A model generated the notes under the pieces. The model saw only the letters and a program-made list of their open reading frames with translations. It did not search any database and was not told the DNA's origin. Both the position numbers and the translations under genes were made by a program. A stretch of DNA of 64,000 bases, from positions 1,116,001-1,180,000 of the forward strand of contig WHUZ01000004.1 in NCBI GenBank assembly GCA_015179045.1, read 5' to 3'. The DNA comes from Kalaharituber pfeilii (lineage: Eukaryota; Ascomycota; Pezizomycetes; Pezizales; Pezizaceae). Below, one piece after another: positions 51,820-62,295 of the stretch (its first letter is position 1; every line of letters begins with the position of its first letter).

Positions 51820-51934
51820 AGATTCAGGTAGAAAAGCCTGTCTCCGGGCTTTGAGGGTCTAGACCCAGGGGCCCTGCCATGGCGAACAGCTACAAGCGGG
51901 GTCATGTGATAGAAAAAAAAAAAAAAAAAAAAAA
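51820..51934 (+). promoter_or_regulatory. LINE B 3' tail hairpin and poly-A
   Basis: CCTGTCTCCGGGCTT, then CCCTGCCATGGCGAACAGC ... AAGCGGGGTCATGTGATAG and poly-A. CCCTGC pairs with GCGGGG. This is the presumed RT recognition tail shared with half-LINEs and hairpin-only copies. Confidence 0.75.
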
Positions 51935-52086
51935 ACTCCTGGTTTGAGACTGCAAACGCATATTGAAAGCATGGAGCCTAAGGTGAGGAGTTCGTATAGA
52001 GATAGGCCTTCGCACAAAGATATGCAAGACAGATATCGTTGAGTATTTTGAACGGGGAGTCGAACAGAGATACCCTTATATGTATG

Positions 52087-52120
<34 letters not shown>

Positions 52121-52160
52121 ATCGCGTAGCCCCATTGATCGCTGTTCGCTATGGCAGGGC
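52087..52160 (-). mobile_element. Hairpin-only family B retrocopy
   Basis: A 29-bp T-run and complement of the B hairpin ending TATGGCAGGGC. The TSD is imperfect (TATATGTATG and ATATACATGAATG). Confidence 0.75.
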
Positions 52161-52278
52161 ATATACATGAATGTAGATATACGAAAGAACAACAACACAA
52201 AAGTAATATAAGCGCCGGGCTACACAACAGGCACCCGATTTGAAACGTATAACTGCACCATGGAGGACACCGGAAGTA

Positions 52279-52440
52279 ATTTTTTTTTTTTTTTTAATAT
52301 CCTTACTCGCATGCGGCCCTAAGGGCTATGGCGAGGTTAAGTACAAAATACGAAATAAGGAAATGTAAAATAAGGAGATAGGTGCAGAATAATTCGATCT
52401 TCTCCCCGGCTGCACCCCTTCCTATACGAGCGGGAGGGTT
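52279..52440 (-). mobile_element. LINE A 3' end fragment
   Basis: T-run at 52279-52295, A hairpin complement and 3' UTR-like DNA. Its 5' limit and TSD were not resolved. 52441-52700 is unassigned, with weak similarity to 51980-52080. Confidence 0.65.
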
Positions 52441-54332
52441 TGCGAGGGCTGCTTTGTCACGGTGAGGGCTATAGAAGTATAGAGATACTGTTGAGTCTAT
52501 TGAACGTAGAGTCGCAAGAACAGCAGGTTTATATACATGAGAAAGCATAGCATAACGTGACTTGTGAACCATGACTGAATAGGAAATTATCAGGGAAGAT
52601 ATCATATCAGGAAAGGTGAGAAAGGCACGGGATGCGTGGCTTGCAAAGAGAACGCCGTGGCGTAAGCCACATAAAAGCTGCGTTGTGGCGTATTCATACA
52701 TAATCCAATAACGAGGTTAAATGCATGAGTGGAACGACAAAATAACAGAGAACAATAATAATAGCAACAGGTGGCAACGGATGTGATGTTCCGACACTTC
52801 CGAATATAAAATAGAAAATGAATGGCTGTTATTGTCCAGCCAATCTACAATGTCTGCCAGTGCGTCTTTGTCCGTGGTCTGAGGAAGTCTGCTTCTCCCG
52901 CCGGCCATTTCTTCTTCCAGGTTTTGCACCGGGTTAGTACATGGGAGGTGGTCTCCTCCTCTTCGCCGCACCACCGGCACTTCGGGCTTTCTACTTTGCC
53001 TATTGTATACCCCCACTGTCTTAGGCGCGCCCTTGCCCCGGAATGTCTCTGTCCAGTCACTTTCTGACTGGACAGAAGCCGGGATAAGTGACGCTAAACT
53101 ATATATATATCTAAAGCAACCGCTAAGCTACTAGTACGTACAACCCAGCGGCAGGTATTGGTAAGTCAAGTTGATACCTAATGTAGAGGTTATCAGTTAA
53201 TTTATTGAGCTCGAGTTAGCATCGCCGCCTAGGCTGCAAATGGGAGGTATATATATCACTAAAGAAGGCTAGAAAACTCGACGATGGCAGCACGCAAAAA
53301 GAGTGGCTACTTGGAGTAAACGAACTCAATCATACTCATGAGATGGCTGAAAATCCCTTCGAATATCCTGAGCATTTGGTATTCGACCAAGACTACGAAA
53401 AGATCCTTGCAGAAGCTCGCCGTCTTAAGGAAGCAGGTGTTAGCCACACACAAGCCAACAATATCCTACTTGCCCCAATTGGACGAAAGGCCTACTACAA
53501 CAATAGCAACCAACGTAAGCCAGTGACTGATAGCTCATCACAAACCATAGTACGCATCTTTCAGTTACTAGAGAATGCGAATATGCATTGTATGCCACGC
53601 TATACAATAGTTCAGCAAGAACCTGAGATACACCGCCTTGATGCCCTATTCTTTACATCCAACAGCCAAATTCATCGAGCGAAACGCTTTGCATCTGGGT
53701 TTATAATGGAGTTAGATGCTACATTTCGTACTAATAAACATAAGATGCCTCTTCTGTCAGTTGTCGGAGTTACAAATTCCGGAGCTACATTTCTTATTGC
53801 ATTATGCTTTATTCGTAGTGAGAATACTACTGATATTGAGCATGCATTAAAGGCTATGCAGCAACTAATTTGGAATGACTGCAAGCCACCAAGCGTATGC
53901 TTAACAGATCAAGGGCTAGCTCTACAAACTGCAGTTGCAAATATTCATCTCGAGATGAAGCATCAGCTCTGTACATGGCATGTGTTTCAAAATATCTGGA
54001 CCCGAATCTGTACAGTACGTAAGGGAATATCTGAGGTCAACAATGAAGAGACTTTGAAGATTGTTCGTCAGCGTATTTGGGCTTGGATACAGTGCATATC
54101 TTCGGAGACTTTCGAAAAAGTATTCAATGATATGCAAGAAGTTTTACTACCTGTGGAGCGTCAATATATTGAGGAGTGTTGGCTTCCTAAAACGCATCAA
54201 GTGCTTCAAATTCATACCCGCAACTATAGAAACCTTGGATGCTATAGTACACAGCGTGCAGAAGGACTTCATCCTGCAATCAAGGCATTTTTAGATCCAA
54301 GGCATAATCTCGATGAAGCCATTCATCATCTA

Positions 54333-54386
54333 GTAAGTAGTTCTTCTATTTTATACTATGAGCATGACTAATATATATATTAAAAG
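54333..54386 (+). other. Intron of MULE transposase
   Basis: GTAAGT donor, GACTAAT branch, AAAAG acceptor; phase 0. The read-through ORF stops inside the intron at 54371, which supports its reality. Confidence 0.78.
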
Positions 54387-55285
54387 GTACGTTACTTTGA
54401 TAAGGTCAGCGATGATACCTTATTTGTTGAGAACCGTAGTCGGCTTAAACGTCACTTGCCACTTCATTTAGATGGTACTGGTATTGGAGCATTTTCACAG
54501 TTACAGGGACAGGTTACACTGTATTGCATCGACATACTAAAGCATGAATGGCAAGTTGCATCATCTCCTAGAAGCTTCAGATTCTGCCAGAGATATGGGA
54601 AATATTGCATGTACCACATGCTCAATTATTCTCCAATATGCTATTCCTTGTCACCATTTTCTACGTACATTTTATCTTCTTGAAGAGTCAATACCACTAT
54701 CGCTAATCCATCCTCGTTGGCATCTTGACAAGTCAGCGTGGGACCCTCATCAACAATGGACTATGACGCTTGATACCACCAAGGCTTCATTACCTGCACC
54801 ACTGGTGACACCTAACCTTCTTCCTGATATTCAAGGCCGGCATAGCTTCGTTCAGACAGCATACAATCTTGAGAGCCATTTTGCCGCCCAACCTGCTTAT
54901 CTAGCAGCACATCAAGTCCGAGAGTTTCAACATACAGTCCAAGAGCTACAAAATCGTTGGAAAACTAGGAGTTTTCCAACTACTATTTTACCTTCTCCAG
55001 AACCAAGCTTTCGGACACAGTTTCGAACAGCATCTGGCACACCAACCTCACGTAATCCAAAACGCATTAATTCAGCTCGTGGGCCTACTGGTGCTGAGGT
55101 GGCTGAAGCAGAATTAGCTAAACGTCGAGCTATTCAAGAGCGCGATAATATTGCTGACAATCATACTCAGGATATTATCGTACTGCACTCACGTAAAAAG
55201 GTGGCTGAAGCGCTGGAGATACCAGAGTACGATGATGCAGACAATCACACTCAGGATGTTATTGTTCTACACTCACGCAGGACCT

Positions 55286-55652
55286 ACGACAGTGGAGACA
55301 CAAGATAGGGAAAGAGACTTCTCCCGAGTGCAGGTGGTGCGGAAGAGACTATGAAAATTTTGCGCACATCATGGGGGGGTGCGAGGTGTGGAGGAAGAGA
55401 CTACCGAGAGGAGAGGAGGGACTAAGGGGGCCGATAAGGGATGAGGGGTTAGGGGGGAGAAATGACGCTGGCGGAGGTGATGGACTGGGCGGCAGAGTAG
55501 ACGGAGTGGTGCAGGACACGCTCGATGTTGCGACGTTGTTTTTTACTTTTTCTGTGATGTTATACTCTGTTTATTCGTTGTTATGTATTTAAATCCTCGC
55601 CATAGCCTACAAGGCGGCATGCGAGTAATGACATAAAAAAAAAAAAAAAAAA
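55286..55652 (+). mobile_element. 5'-truncated LINE A inside the MULE
   Basis: TSD TCACGCAGGACCT is at 55273-55285 and 55653-55665. It encodes LRQWRHKIG-type linker, CRWCGRDYENFAHIMGGC and the MTLAEVMDWAAE ending, then 3' UTR, tail and poly-A. Confidence 0.92.
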
Positions 55653-55862
55653 TCACGCAGGACCTTGGAATAAGTGGATCGATGTAGGCATGGGATGTGG
55701 ACATGGGTTGTATGTACTAGTAGCTTAGCGGTCGCTTTAGATATATATATAGTTTAGCGTCACTTATCCCGGCTTCTGTCCAGTCAGAAAGTGACTGGAC
55801 AGGGACATTCCGCCCTTGCCCCCCAATATGCCTGCGAGTATCGAGACCCTTCGTCCCAGGCG

Positions 55863-56474
55863 TTATAGTGGTCTGTAGTTGAGGTCCAGTCTATTCCTCT
55901 CCGCGGCCCTCCAAGCTCTGCTTAACTGTTTTGTGGCCGCTTCGGTGACTGTCTCGTCTTGGTATTGAAGGTGGATGCCGATTTTGGCGGCTTTATCTGC
56001 TTCCGTGTTTCCTTTGACTCCTTTGTGGCCTTTTACCCACAGTACTGCCACGTTCAGGTTGCCTCTTCTGGTTCTCGCCTCCCATCTTTCCCTGACCAGC
56101 TGAGATGCTCCTTCGTGTGTGGGTTCTCCATTGGCTATCTTCTGGAGTTTGGAGATGGCTACTTTCGAGCCAGTTATTATCAGAAGTTCTCCTTCCTGGT
56201 AGTCTAGCGCCTCACCCATGGCTATTAGTTCCGCATCGTTGACTGTGCCTTGTGTGCCCAAGTATGTGGAATTTCGGGACCCGTTGCCGAATGAGCCAGA
56301 TCGGGTGATGTTGCCCATACGGCTGCCATCGGTATAGAAGCTGTTCCATCCTTCCTCTTTGGCGTCTGCGATGACCTTTTCCCATTCTTCCTTGTCGGCG
56401 TCTGCTGGAGGGGTGGGTAGTGTGGCTAGGGGAGGGCAGGTCTGTAGTTCAACGTCCCTCTCAAGTATCTGCAA
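55863..56474 (-). pseudogene. LINE A RNase H with altered catalytic Asp
   Basis: Reads YTDGSRMG, NDAELIAMGEAL, then IITGSKVA where other copies have ITDSK (Asp to Gly), and NTEADKAA. The frame ends at a TAA in RPLxRLG, where sister copies have Gln or Glu codons, a C-to-T-type change. Probably inactive RNase H. Confidence 0.82.
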
Positions 56475-57039
56475 TCCTGGGTCTCCTCCCTCAGTTGTTC
56501 ATTGTAGAAGCATAGGGCTCGCACCTCTACCCGCCTCCGTTCTCCTTCTGTGAATGTTTGTATTGACTCCAGGTTGGCGAGTCCTTCCGCCAGGTCTCGT
56601 CTCGTATCCCATGGTGCTCCCGTGATTTCTCGGCCTACCGTGTACTGCCACTTTTCGAGATCTCTGGTTTTGGAGGTTTCCGGGGCCCCTCTTGCATATT
56701 CTTTCCATGCCCAACAGCCCCATGTGGTGATGGTGCGGGCAGCGCTGGTGTACAGCTGGTGTTTCTTGTCCGAGGATAGTTGTGTTAATCTTGACGCCAC
56801 ATTCCATGCTGCCTTGCCGAGCTGTAGACGTCTCCTGTGGTGTTGGTGATATTTCAATCCCCAGTCTATTGTCAGTCCTGTTGGTCTATATGCTGGGCCC
56901 TTGACCCTATAATTAGTGTCTCTGATTTGTTGGGGTCTATCTCATAGCTCTCTGCTGCTGCTTTGGTTGTCAGGGTGGTTCAGTGCGTCTTTATGACTTG
57001 CCGTATTCTGGGTAGTGATGTGTCGGATAGTATGCTACG

Positions 57040-57935
57040 AAAGTCATCTACGTAGGAGCTCGTAAAGTTTCGGTGGTCTGCCTTTTTGGCCACTGGTGCT
57101 ACTCCTATCAGAAACAGCACTGGTGACAGCGGGGATCCCTGTGGTGTGCCGTCTGTCATTCTGCCTATTGCTCATCTGTGACCATCCCAGGCTAAGTGGA
57201 AGTTACTCGGCACTAGGAGGGATTCCACAAATGCTGCTAGATTGACGTTGACTTTCTTGATGTATGTTATGACTCTGTCCCTCCAGAGAAAGTTAAAAGC
57301 TGACTTAATGTCGTCCCCCACTATTGCTGCCCATTCTTTCCGGTTCAGTCTGCGGTCTATTTCTTTTAGTGTCTGTCTCTGCAGGTCTTCTGCCCCTCGG
57401 TGTGGCCTGCCTCCTAGCTGTGTTATCGCCATAGCCCATAGGGCGGCACGCGATCACTAATATAAAAAAAAAAAAATAATCCTAGCTGTGTTTCTTGGAA
57501 GAGGGTGTCCTGTTTTTGTAGGAGGTCTGCGATAACCTTTTGGCCTAGTTTGGCGACCGTGTTGAGCAAGGTAATCGGTCTCCAACTTCTGGCTTGGTCC
57601 CTTGGTTTTCGTTTCTTTAGGATTATGACTACATCGAATCCTTTCACAAAGTCGAACCTGCCATTAATGTAGTCCGCTATCGCTTCCCGTACTGCTATCG
57701 ATAATGTCGTGCCTCTTTTGAGTTTTGGTAGGCCATACTATATGCCGTCAGGTCCCAGCGCGGATCTTAACTTGGTTTTGAAGAGGGCTTTGTCTATCGC
57801 TTTTCTGGCCCGTTCTCGGTCAATTATTTGCCCTGTGAGTGTGATCATCGGGGTCACGTTTTCTGTTCCTGTGGTGATGAAATTGCGATTTATCAGGATG
57901 TTAGCGATCTCCTTGTCCGTGCCAGGGATTCCCAT
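57040..57935 (-). pseudogene. LINE A RT palm, split
   Basis: ALGPDGI and, past a stop, KKRKPRDQARSWRPITLLNT, then VGDDIKSAFNFLWRD, MTDGTPQGSPLSPVLF and SSYVDDFRS (57040-57070) on the minus strand. The hairpin-only copy at 57425-57479 splits the ETQLGGRP region, and further stops are present. Confidence 0.83.
57425..57479 (+). mobile_element. Hairpin-only family A retrocopy
   Basis: Perfect 13-bp TSD TCCTAGCTGTGTT (57412-57424 and 57480-57492). It begins ATCGCCATAGCCC and ends GCGATCACTAATAT plus poly-A, with the A-T version of the stem. Confidence 0.92.
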
Positions 57936-58716
57936 TAGTTCCCCTTGTCGGAACGGTCCCTAGCGAGTCGGAATATGCATCATGATGATTGTGGCCATTC
58001 TTCCTCGTGGAAGTCTTCCCAGTATGACTTTTTCTTCTCTCTAATTAGGTCCCTTAGAATTTGTCTTACTCTGGTCCTGGTGGCGTCTGATATGCCGCTG
58101 TTCTTCCTCAGCAAAGCCCTTGTCATTTTTCGTGCCTCTTTCACCTCCTTGTCGAACCATCTCTTGGACCTAGTGGTGATTCGGGCTGGTTTGGTGAATC
58201 TACTTCCCAATTCGCATAGCAGTTCGTAGCCGTCTACTCCTTCAGCTAAAGTTCTACTTCCCCACCTTTCTACAAACTAGAAAACTATTACATCTCGCCA
58301 AATCAGTCTGGGGAGTCGCGTCGAGACTCACCGATTAACTCCGCCAAGAAACGCCAATTATATACACCAGTATCGCACGCACATCGCCACCCGGGGGTGC
58401 TGGGCCTGGCGAGGCTACGCACTAGGAGCCCTGGAGAATACCAAACTAAACCAACTGGAGAGATGGCAATACACCGTAGCACGAACGATCTTCGGGGCAC
58501 CGTGGGGAATGAGACGAGACCTGGTCGAAGGACTAGCAAACCTAGAATCAATCCACACATTCATAGATGGGGAATGCACCAGAGTGGAAGCAAGAGCCTT
58601 ACGATTCCATGACGAACTCAGGGAGGAACAAGAACACCACAGATACCTGAGAGGAACGCTGAATCATCGATCCCCCCCTCCCTCTGGCAATACTACCCAC
58701 CCTCCCGAAAGACACT

Positions 58717-60133
58717 TTTTTTTTTTTTTTTTTTTATTTCACGTAACCCCGCTTGCAGCTGTTCGCCATGGCAGGGTCCCTGGACCGAAGTCCTTCTGGC
58801 CCGGAGACAGGCACCTGTGCAACTACATACAAAATCGTCCCCTGTAAAAACACACAACGATACTATGACTTCGGTGATGTGGAGGAACACAAAGCGAAAG
58901 CCCAATCCCCCAAGAGAACAATTAAGCACGAATACTCAAATATCCCCCAGAGAATCAAGCAGTCATATCCATCTCCTCCACATCCCTCCCCTTCCCCTTT
59001 CTGTCCACCTTTGTTATTCTGTCCCAGTCATACAAGCACGAGTAGTACCATTTGCCTGATAACCGTACCTTCGCTGGTGTTTGACTATCTGATTCTACCT
59101 CCCCCTCCAGGTAGATAACAATCGAGCTAGTCTTCTTTCCCTCCCTCCTTTCTTTTCTCACCAACCATCTTGCCGCAACAATCTTCCCCATCCATGGGTT
59201 CGCCTTTTCCATCCACTCTCTTACTTTCCCAAGTTTCTTCGTCACCGCTATGCCATGCACCACAACTGCCCGGCCAGATTGCGGGAGCCTTTCTTTCTGG
59301 GATGTTCTTGCTTTCGGAGATGATGTTGGAGGCTTCTTGTTCTGCTTGGGGGGTTGGTACTGGACCCCTTGCTGCGTCTTTGGATTGAGAAGCGGTGGAC
59401 CTTGTTCGGTTTTTCGGTGGTGCTGCTGGAGGTGGGTTGGTTTTTTGTGCTAGGGGTGTATTTGGTGGAATGCTTTGAGAGACGATTGCTGCATATGACA
59501 GCGGAGGTATTGTCTCTGGCTCGGTCTGTGTTTCCCCTTCCTTTTGCCTATAACTTCGCTGTGTGGGAGCATAGTTCTTGCAACGTTCCCCTTTCGCTGC
59601 TGCTGCGAGTAAATCTATGCGCTGGTGTACGTGTCCGAGATAGCCTAGGAACAAGTCTGTTGGCTCGAAGTTTGGTCTTTTCATAAGGTCTTCTATACAT
59701 TTCTGGATATGAATAATGATATCTCCCACTGCCTCAAGCATACAAGTCATATTAACTCCACCAAGTTTTTCAATGATTGACTGGAGCAGTGGGGCCTCGA
59801 GGCGAGTACTTCTGGCAAGTGTTGTCTTGGCACCTGAAGATGTGTTTTTCGGTGCCGGGCTGCCCAATGCCGCGAATCGATTGGTTCGATCCATGGTGGA
59901 AGTGCCAAGAAGTCAGGGGTAGAAGTGTGCTTGTCAACGGAGCAGGGAGCTGAAATCTCCTCAAAACTTAACCCCCAAGGGAAACTTGAGGAGTTGGGTT
60001 TTTTTGGAATAAAAGTTAGATCTAAAGACTCAGCGCACTGAGAGCTTTCGATCTATGTATGTTTCGCTGGGGGGGACGCTGTGGTTGCGGAGTGGCTTCC
60101 GAGTGCTCGTCCTGCCGAAGTGGTTGTCGCTGT
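58717..60133 (-). mobile_element. Complete half-LINE B (ORF1-only, 1.4 kb)
   Basis: TSD CCCGAAAGACACT is at 58704-58716 and 60134-60146. On the minus strand: a 5' UTR whose first 75 bp match the 5' UTR of the LINE at 44599, a single ORF1, a 3' UTR, and the B hairpin tail with poly-A. There is no EN, RT or RNase H. Both ends being LINE B ends means it is a full-length element of its own, not a random truncation. Confidence 0.9.
58955..59894 (-). CDS. Half-LINE B ORF1, one frameshift
   Basis: Start ATG 59894 (MDRTNRFAALGSPAPKN). A helical region (SIIEKLGGVNMTCMLEAVGD) and a Pro/Thr-rich linker (PPPAAPPKNRTRSTASQ) follow. A shift near 59270 enters the frame with VVHGIAVTKKLGKVREWMEK, ARWLVRKERREGKKTSSIVI and KVRLSGKWYYSCLYDWDR, the RRM-like domain also seen in half-LINE A. 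The end at 58955 is 220 bp before the tail. There is no zinc knuckle. Likely role is RNA binding. The frame break may be a real mutation or a sequence error. Confidence 0.78.
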
Positions 60134-60317
60134 CCCGAAAGACACTGAAAAAGTAGAATGGGAGAGAGTCATCTCCAACGCCGAAGACGAGGGGTGGAAC
60201 AGCTACTACACCGACGGGAGCCGAATCGACGAAACAATTGGGGCAGGATCTTTCCACGGCGGACACCGAACCTACACATACCTGGGCGCCCAGAGCACGG
60301 TCAATGACGCAGAGCGG

Positions 60318-61286
60318 TCCCGACCAACACCCTGCTCAACACCGTAGCGAAGCTAGGTCAGAAAGTGATAGCCGGCATGCTACAAAGACAGGACACCTTA
60401 TTCCGAGACACACAGCTAGGCGGCAGACCCCTACGAGGGGCTGAAGACCTACAGAGACAAACCCTGAAAGAAGTTACAAGGAGACTCAAAAATAATGAAT
60501 GGACAGCCATCGTGGGAGACGACATAAAGTCAGCCTTCAACTTCCTAAGACGAGAAAAGGTAGTGGAGAGAATTCGAACAACCAACCACAACCTGGCAGC
60601 CTTCGTAAAGGGCTTTCTCCACCCAACAGCTTCAGCCTAGCATGGGACGGAAAGCGACGAGCAGTTGGCAAGATGACGGATGGGACCCCCCAAGGTTCCC
60701 CACTCTCCCCCGTATTATTTCTCATAGGAGTAGCGCCAGTGGCAGAGAAAGCCGACAACAGAAACTTTACACGATCATACGTCGTCGACTTTCACAGCGT
60801 CCTGTCAAGCTCCTCACTACACCAACTACACCGAGGCCTGTATGCGGGGTTACGTGAATTAAAAAAAAAAAAAAAAAAAGAGCGATCCAATCCCACCGGA
60901 AAGAACTAACAAGGGAAGCAGCGGAAGAAGGATACCAACTGAATCCCAAGAAGTCCGAAACACTCATCATAGGCACCAAGGGACTTACATACAGACTGGT
61001 CAGTCTGCACATAGACTGGGAGCTGAAATTCAACGACCACCACACCAAGAGACTCAACCTAGGCAAAGAAGCATGGAGCGTGGCGTCCCGGCTAACAAGA
61101 ATCCCTCCCGCCAAAAGAAGACAGCTATACACAAGCATCGCGCGAAATATAGCAACGTGGGGAAGTTGGGCCTGGGTAGATTATGCCCAAGGGGCACCCA
61201 AAAACCACAAGATCAGCCAACTAGAAAAGTGGCAGTACGCGGTAGCCAGGGAGATTACCGGAGCGACATGGGGAACAACAATGAAT
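60318..61286 (+). mobile_element. LINE A RT fragment
   Basis: Starts in mid RT (TLLNTVAKLGQKVIAGMLQR), then ETQLGG-type RDTQLGGRP, VGDDIKSAFNFLRREKV, MTDGTPQGSPLSPVLF and SYVVDFHSVLSSS (YVDD altered to YVVD), then the thumb (HIDWELKFNDHHTKRLNLGK, WGSWAWVDYAQGA) to ITGATWGTT at 61284. It is interrupted at 60835 by a hairpin-only B copy and ends at the GGCC-rich element. Confidence 0.87.
60835..60879 (+). mobile_element. Very short family B retrocopy
   Basis: Contains only GCCTGTATGCGGGGTTACGTGAATT plus poly-A, i.e. the 3' half of the B hairpin. The LINE frame resumes at once (HRAIQSHRKELT), with GAG repeated at the joint. Confidence 0.8.
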
Positions 61287-61720
61287 CCAACAGGCCGTGA
61301 TCTGCATTGGACTGAAACCGCCTGGACCGGTCCAGGCCGGTTCAGGCCAATTAAACGAATCACTCCACAGCTATCCAGCTGAATTGAGGCCAGCATTTAC
61401 CAGAGTGTTTGAGTATTTAAGAGGGTAGAATCTCCCGTATGTCTAGAATTTTAAACAGCAGCGGTCTACGACTTTTGTCAAGTATGTATCACACTTTGTA
61501 TTCAAGTATATGTACTAAGAAATATTTTAGAGATGATGGACCTTCCAGATAATACAACAGACTGGACTCAATTCCTCGATGATGATACCTAATGCGCAAC
61601 TGTCAATTACTGATAGTGGAAATATCCAGGACTATTAAAATCTAATTCACCTAGGTTAAATTCTAAAATCGCTTGAATTTACGTAAATGGCCTGAATGGC
61701 CTGGACTGGCCTGTAAGGGC
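61287..61720. repeat. GGCC-rich palindromic element, second copy or relative
   Basis: GCCTGGACCGGTCCAGGCC near 61312-61340 and GGCCTGAATGGCCTGGACTGG near 61688-61710 flank an AT-rich core. The motifs are the same as in 38749-39585, but shorter and without the CAGTGTTCCC ends. Confidence 0.5.
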
Positions 61721-62295
61721 GATGCTGGGATCAGTAGGCGAAGGCACGATCGCGGGTGCTACGAGACGGCAGGGACAGAGAGGGACAAGGTAGAAGAGAG
61801 AATGAGCGTACGTTGACCAGTGGAGACTACATACAGGCGGGTAGGAGAGGTATATATAGACGAGAGAGAGTGAACAGAAGTAGCAGGTACGAGTATTGCA
61901 TGAACTTGGACATGACGACATAGAAGAGTGCTTGTAGAATGCTGTAGAATGATATAGAATGATGTAGAGCTATGGCGGCGGTTCGAGAGCATTCTGTGGT
62001 TCGGGTCGATCACTGCATGGTTGTTACCAAGAACTAGTCCCTGTTATTTCCTATTGCGGCATGACATGGCCTGGTTGGTCCTGATTGGTCTCAAGGTCTC
62101 TAGAAGATAATTTGCACATTTAGGAGTGTATTTATAGGCCTCTCTATTCTCTCTATTCTCTTGAAATTCTTTTCTCTTTACTAGTACCCAATATCAAGAC
62201 TTTGAGGCTCATACTACACTTTAGCACTCATACTATGCTTCGACACTCTTTTGAGACCCTTAATCCTCATACTAGACTTCAAGCAATTTATCAAT
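61721..62295. promoter_or_regulatory. Possible promoter/LTR-like leader
   Basis: Upstream of the small ORF is a TATA-like TATTTATAGG (62130) followed by a pyrimidine-rich tract (CTCTCTATTCTCTCTATTCTC), a common arrangement in fungal promoters and LTRs. LTR ends were not established. Confidence 0.35.

Larger units (their letters stand above)
44599..51934 (+). mobile_element. Near-complete LINE B (7.3 kb)
   Basis: The 13-bp TSD ACTCCTGGTTTGA (44586-44598 and 51935-51947) defines both ends. Order: 5' UTR (44599-45067), ORF1, ORF2 (EN, RT, RNase H, knuckle), 3' UTR, B hairpin tail and poly-A. Its 5' UTR start (ACCGACAAC...CAGGACGAG) is shared with the half-LINE at 60133. ORF2 has several frameshifts, many at G or T runs. 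This is the reference copy for family B. Confidence 0.92.
53343..55673 (+). pseudogene. MULE transposase (MULE domain, DDE), near-complete
   Basis: Exon 1 (53343-54332) has 330 codons. Catalytic residues of the MULE domain are visible: D125 (MELDATFRTN), D189 (CLTDQGLAL) and E307 (YSTQRAEGLH), plus the CTWH motif at 210-213. A 54-nt intron (54333-54386, GTAAGT...GACTAAT...AAAAG) leads to exon 2, with a Cys/His SWIM-like motif (CTTC...PCHHFL) and a conserved C-terminal region (ESHFAAQPAYLAAHQ). A shift near 54570 (indel compared with the copy at 40349) and the LINE at 55286 break it; after the LINE it ends RRTLE, stop. No FAR1 domain precedes it. Confidence 0.85.
53039..55812 (+). mobile_element. 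Mutator-like element (MULE), complete ends
   Basis: TIRs of about 108 bp starting CGGAATGTCTCTGTCCAGTC, with a 9-bp TSD CCCTTGCCC (53030-53038 and 55813-55821). It has one transposase gene with an intron and a nested LINE A (55286-55652). It shares termini with the derivatives at 36735 and 40349. Confidence 0.93.
52707..58275 (-). mobile_element. LINE A copy, split by a MULE and a hairpin-only copy
   Basis: A long minus-strand ORF2 remnant. The 3' end at 52707-52725 keeps only ACGAGGTTAA of the tail. The knuckle CRWCGEEEETTSHVLTRC is at 52900-53000. The MULE occupies 53039-55812, RNase H 55863-56474, RT thumb 56426-56857, RT palm 57040-57900, and the linker (RSKRWFDKEVKEARKM) 57980-58210. 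The EN domain is missing. Confidence 0.87.
58276..60317 (+). mobile_element. LINE A fragment, split by a half-LINE B
   Basis: The RT thumb/connection (GCWAWRGYALGALENTKLNQ, RWQYTVARTIFGAPWGMRRD) runs to 58703, then the half-LINE, then RNase H (YTDGSRIDE, VNDAE) up to 60317, where it joins the RT part of another copy in mid-domain. It lies head to head with the LINE A at 52707-58275. Confidence 0.85.
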
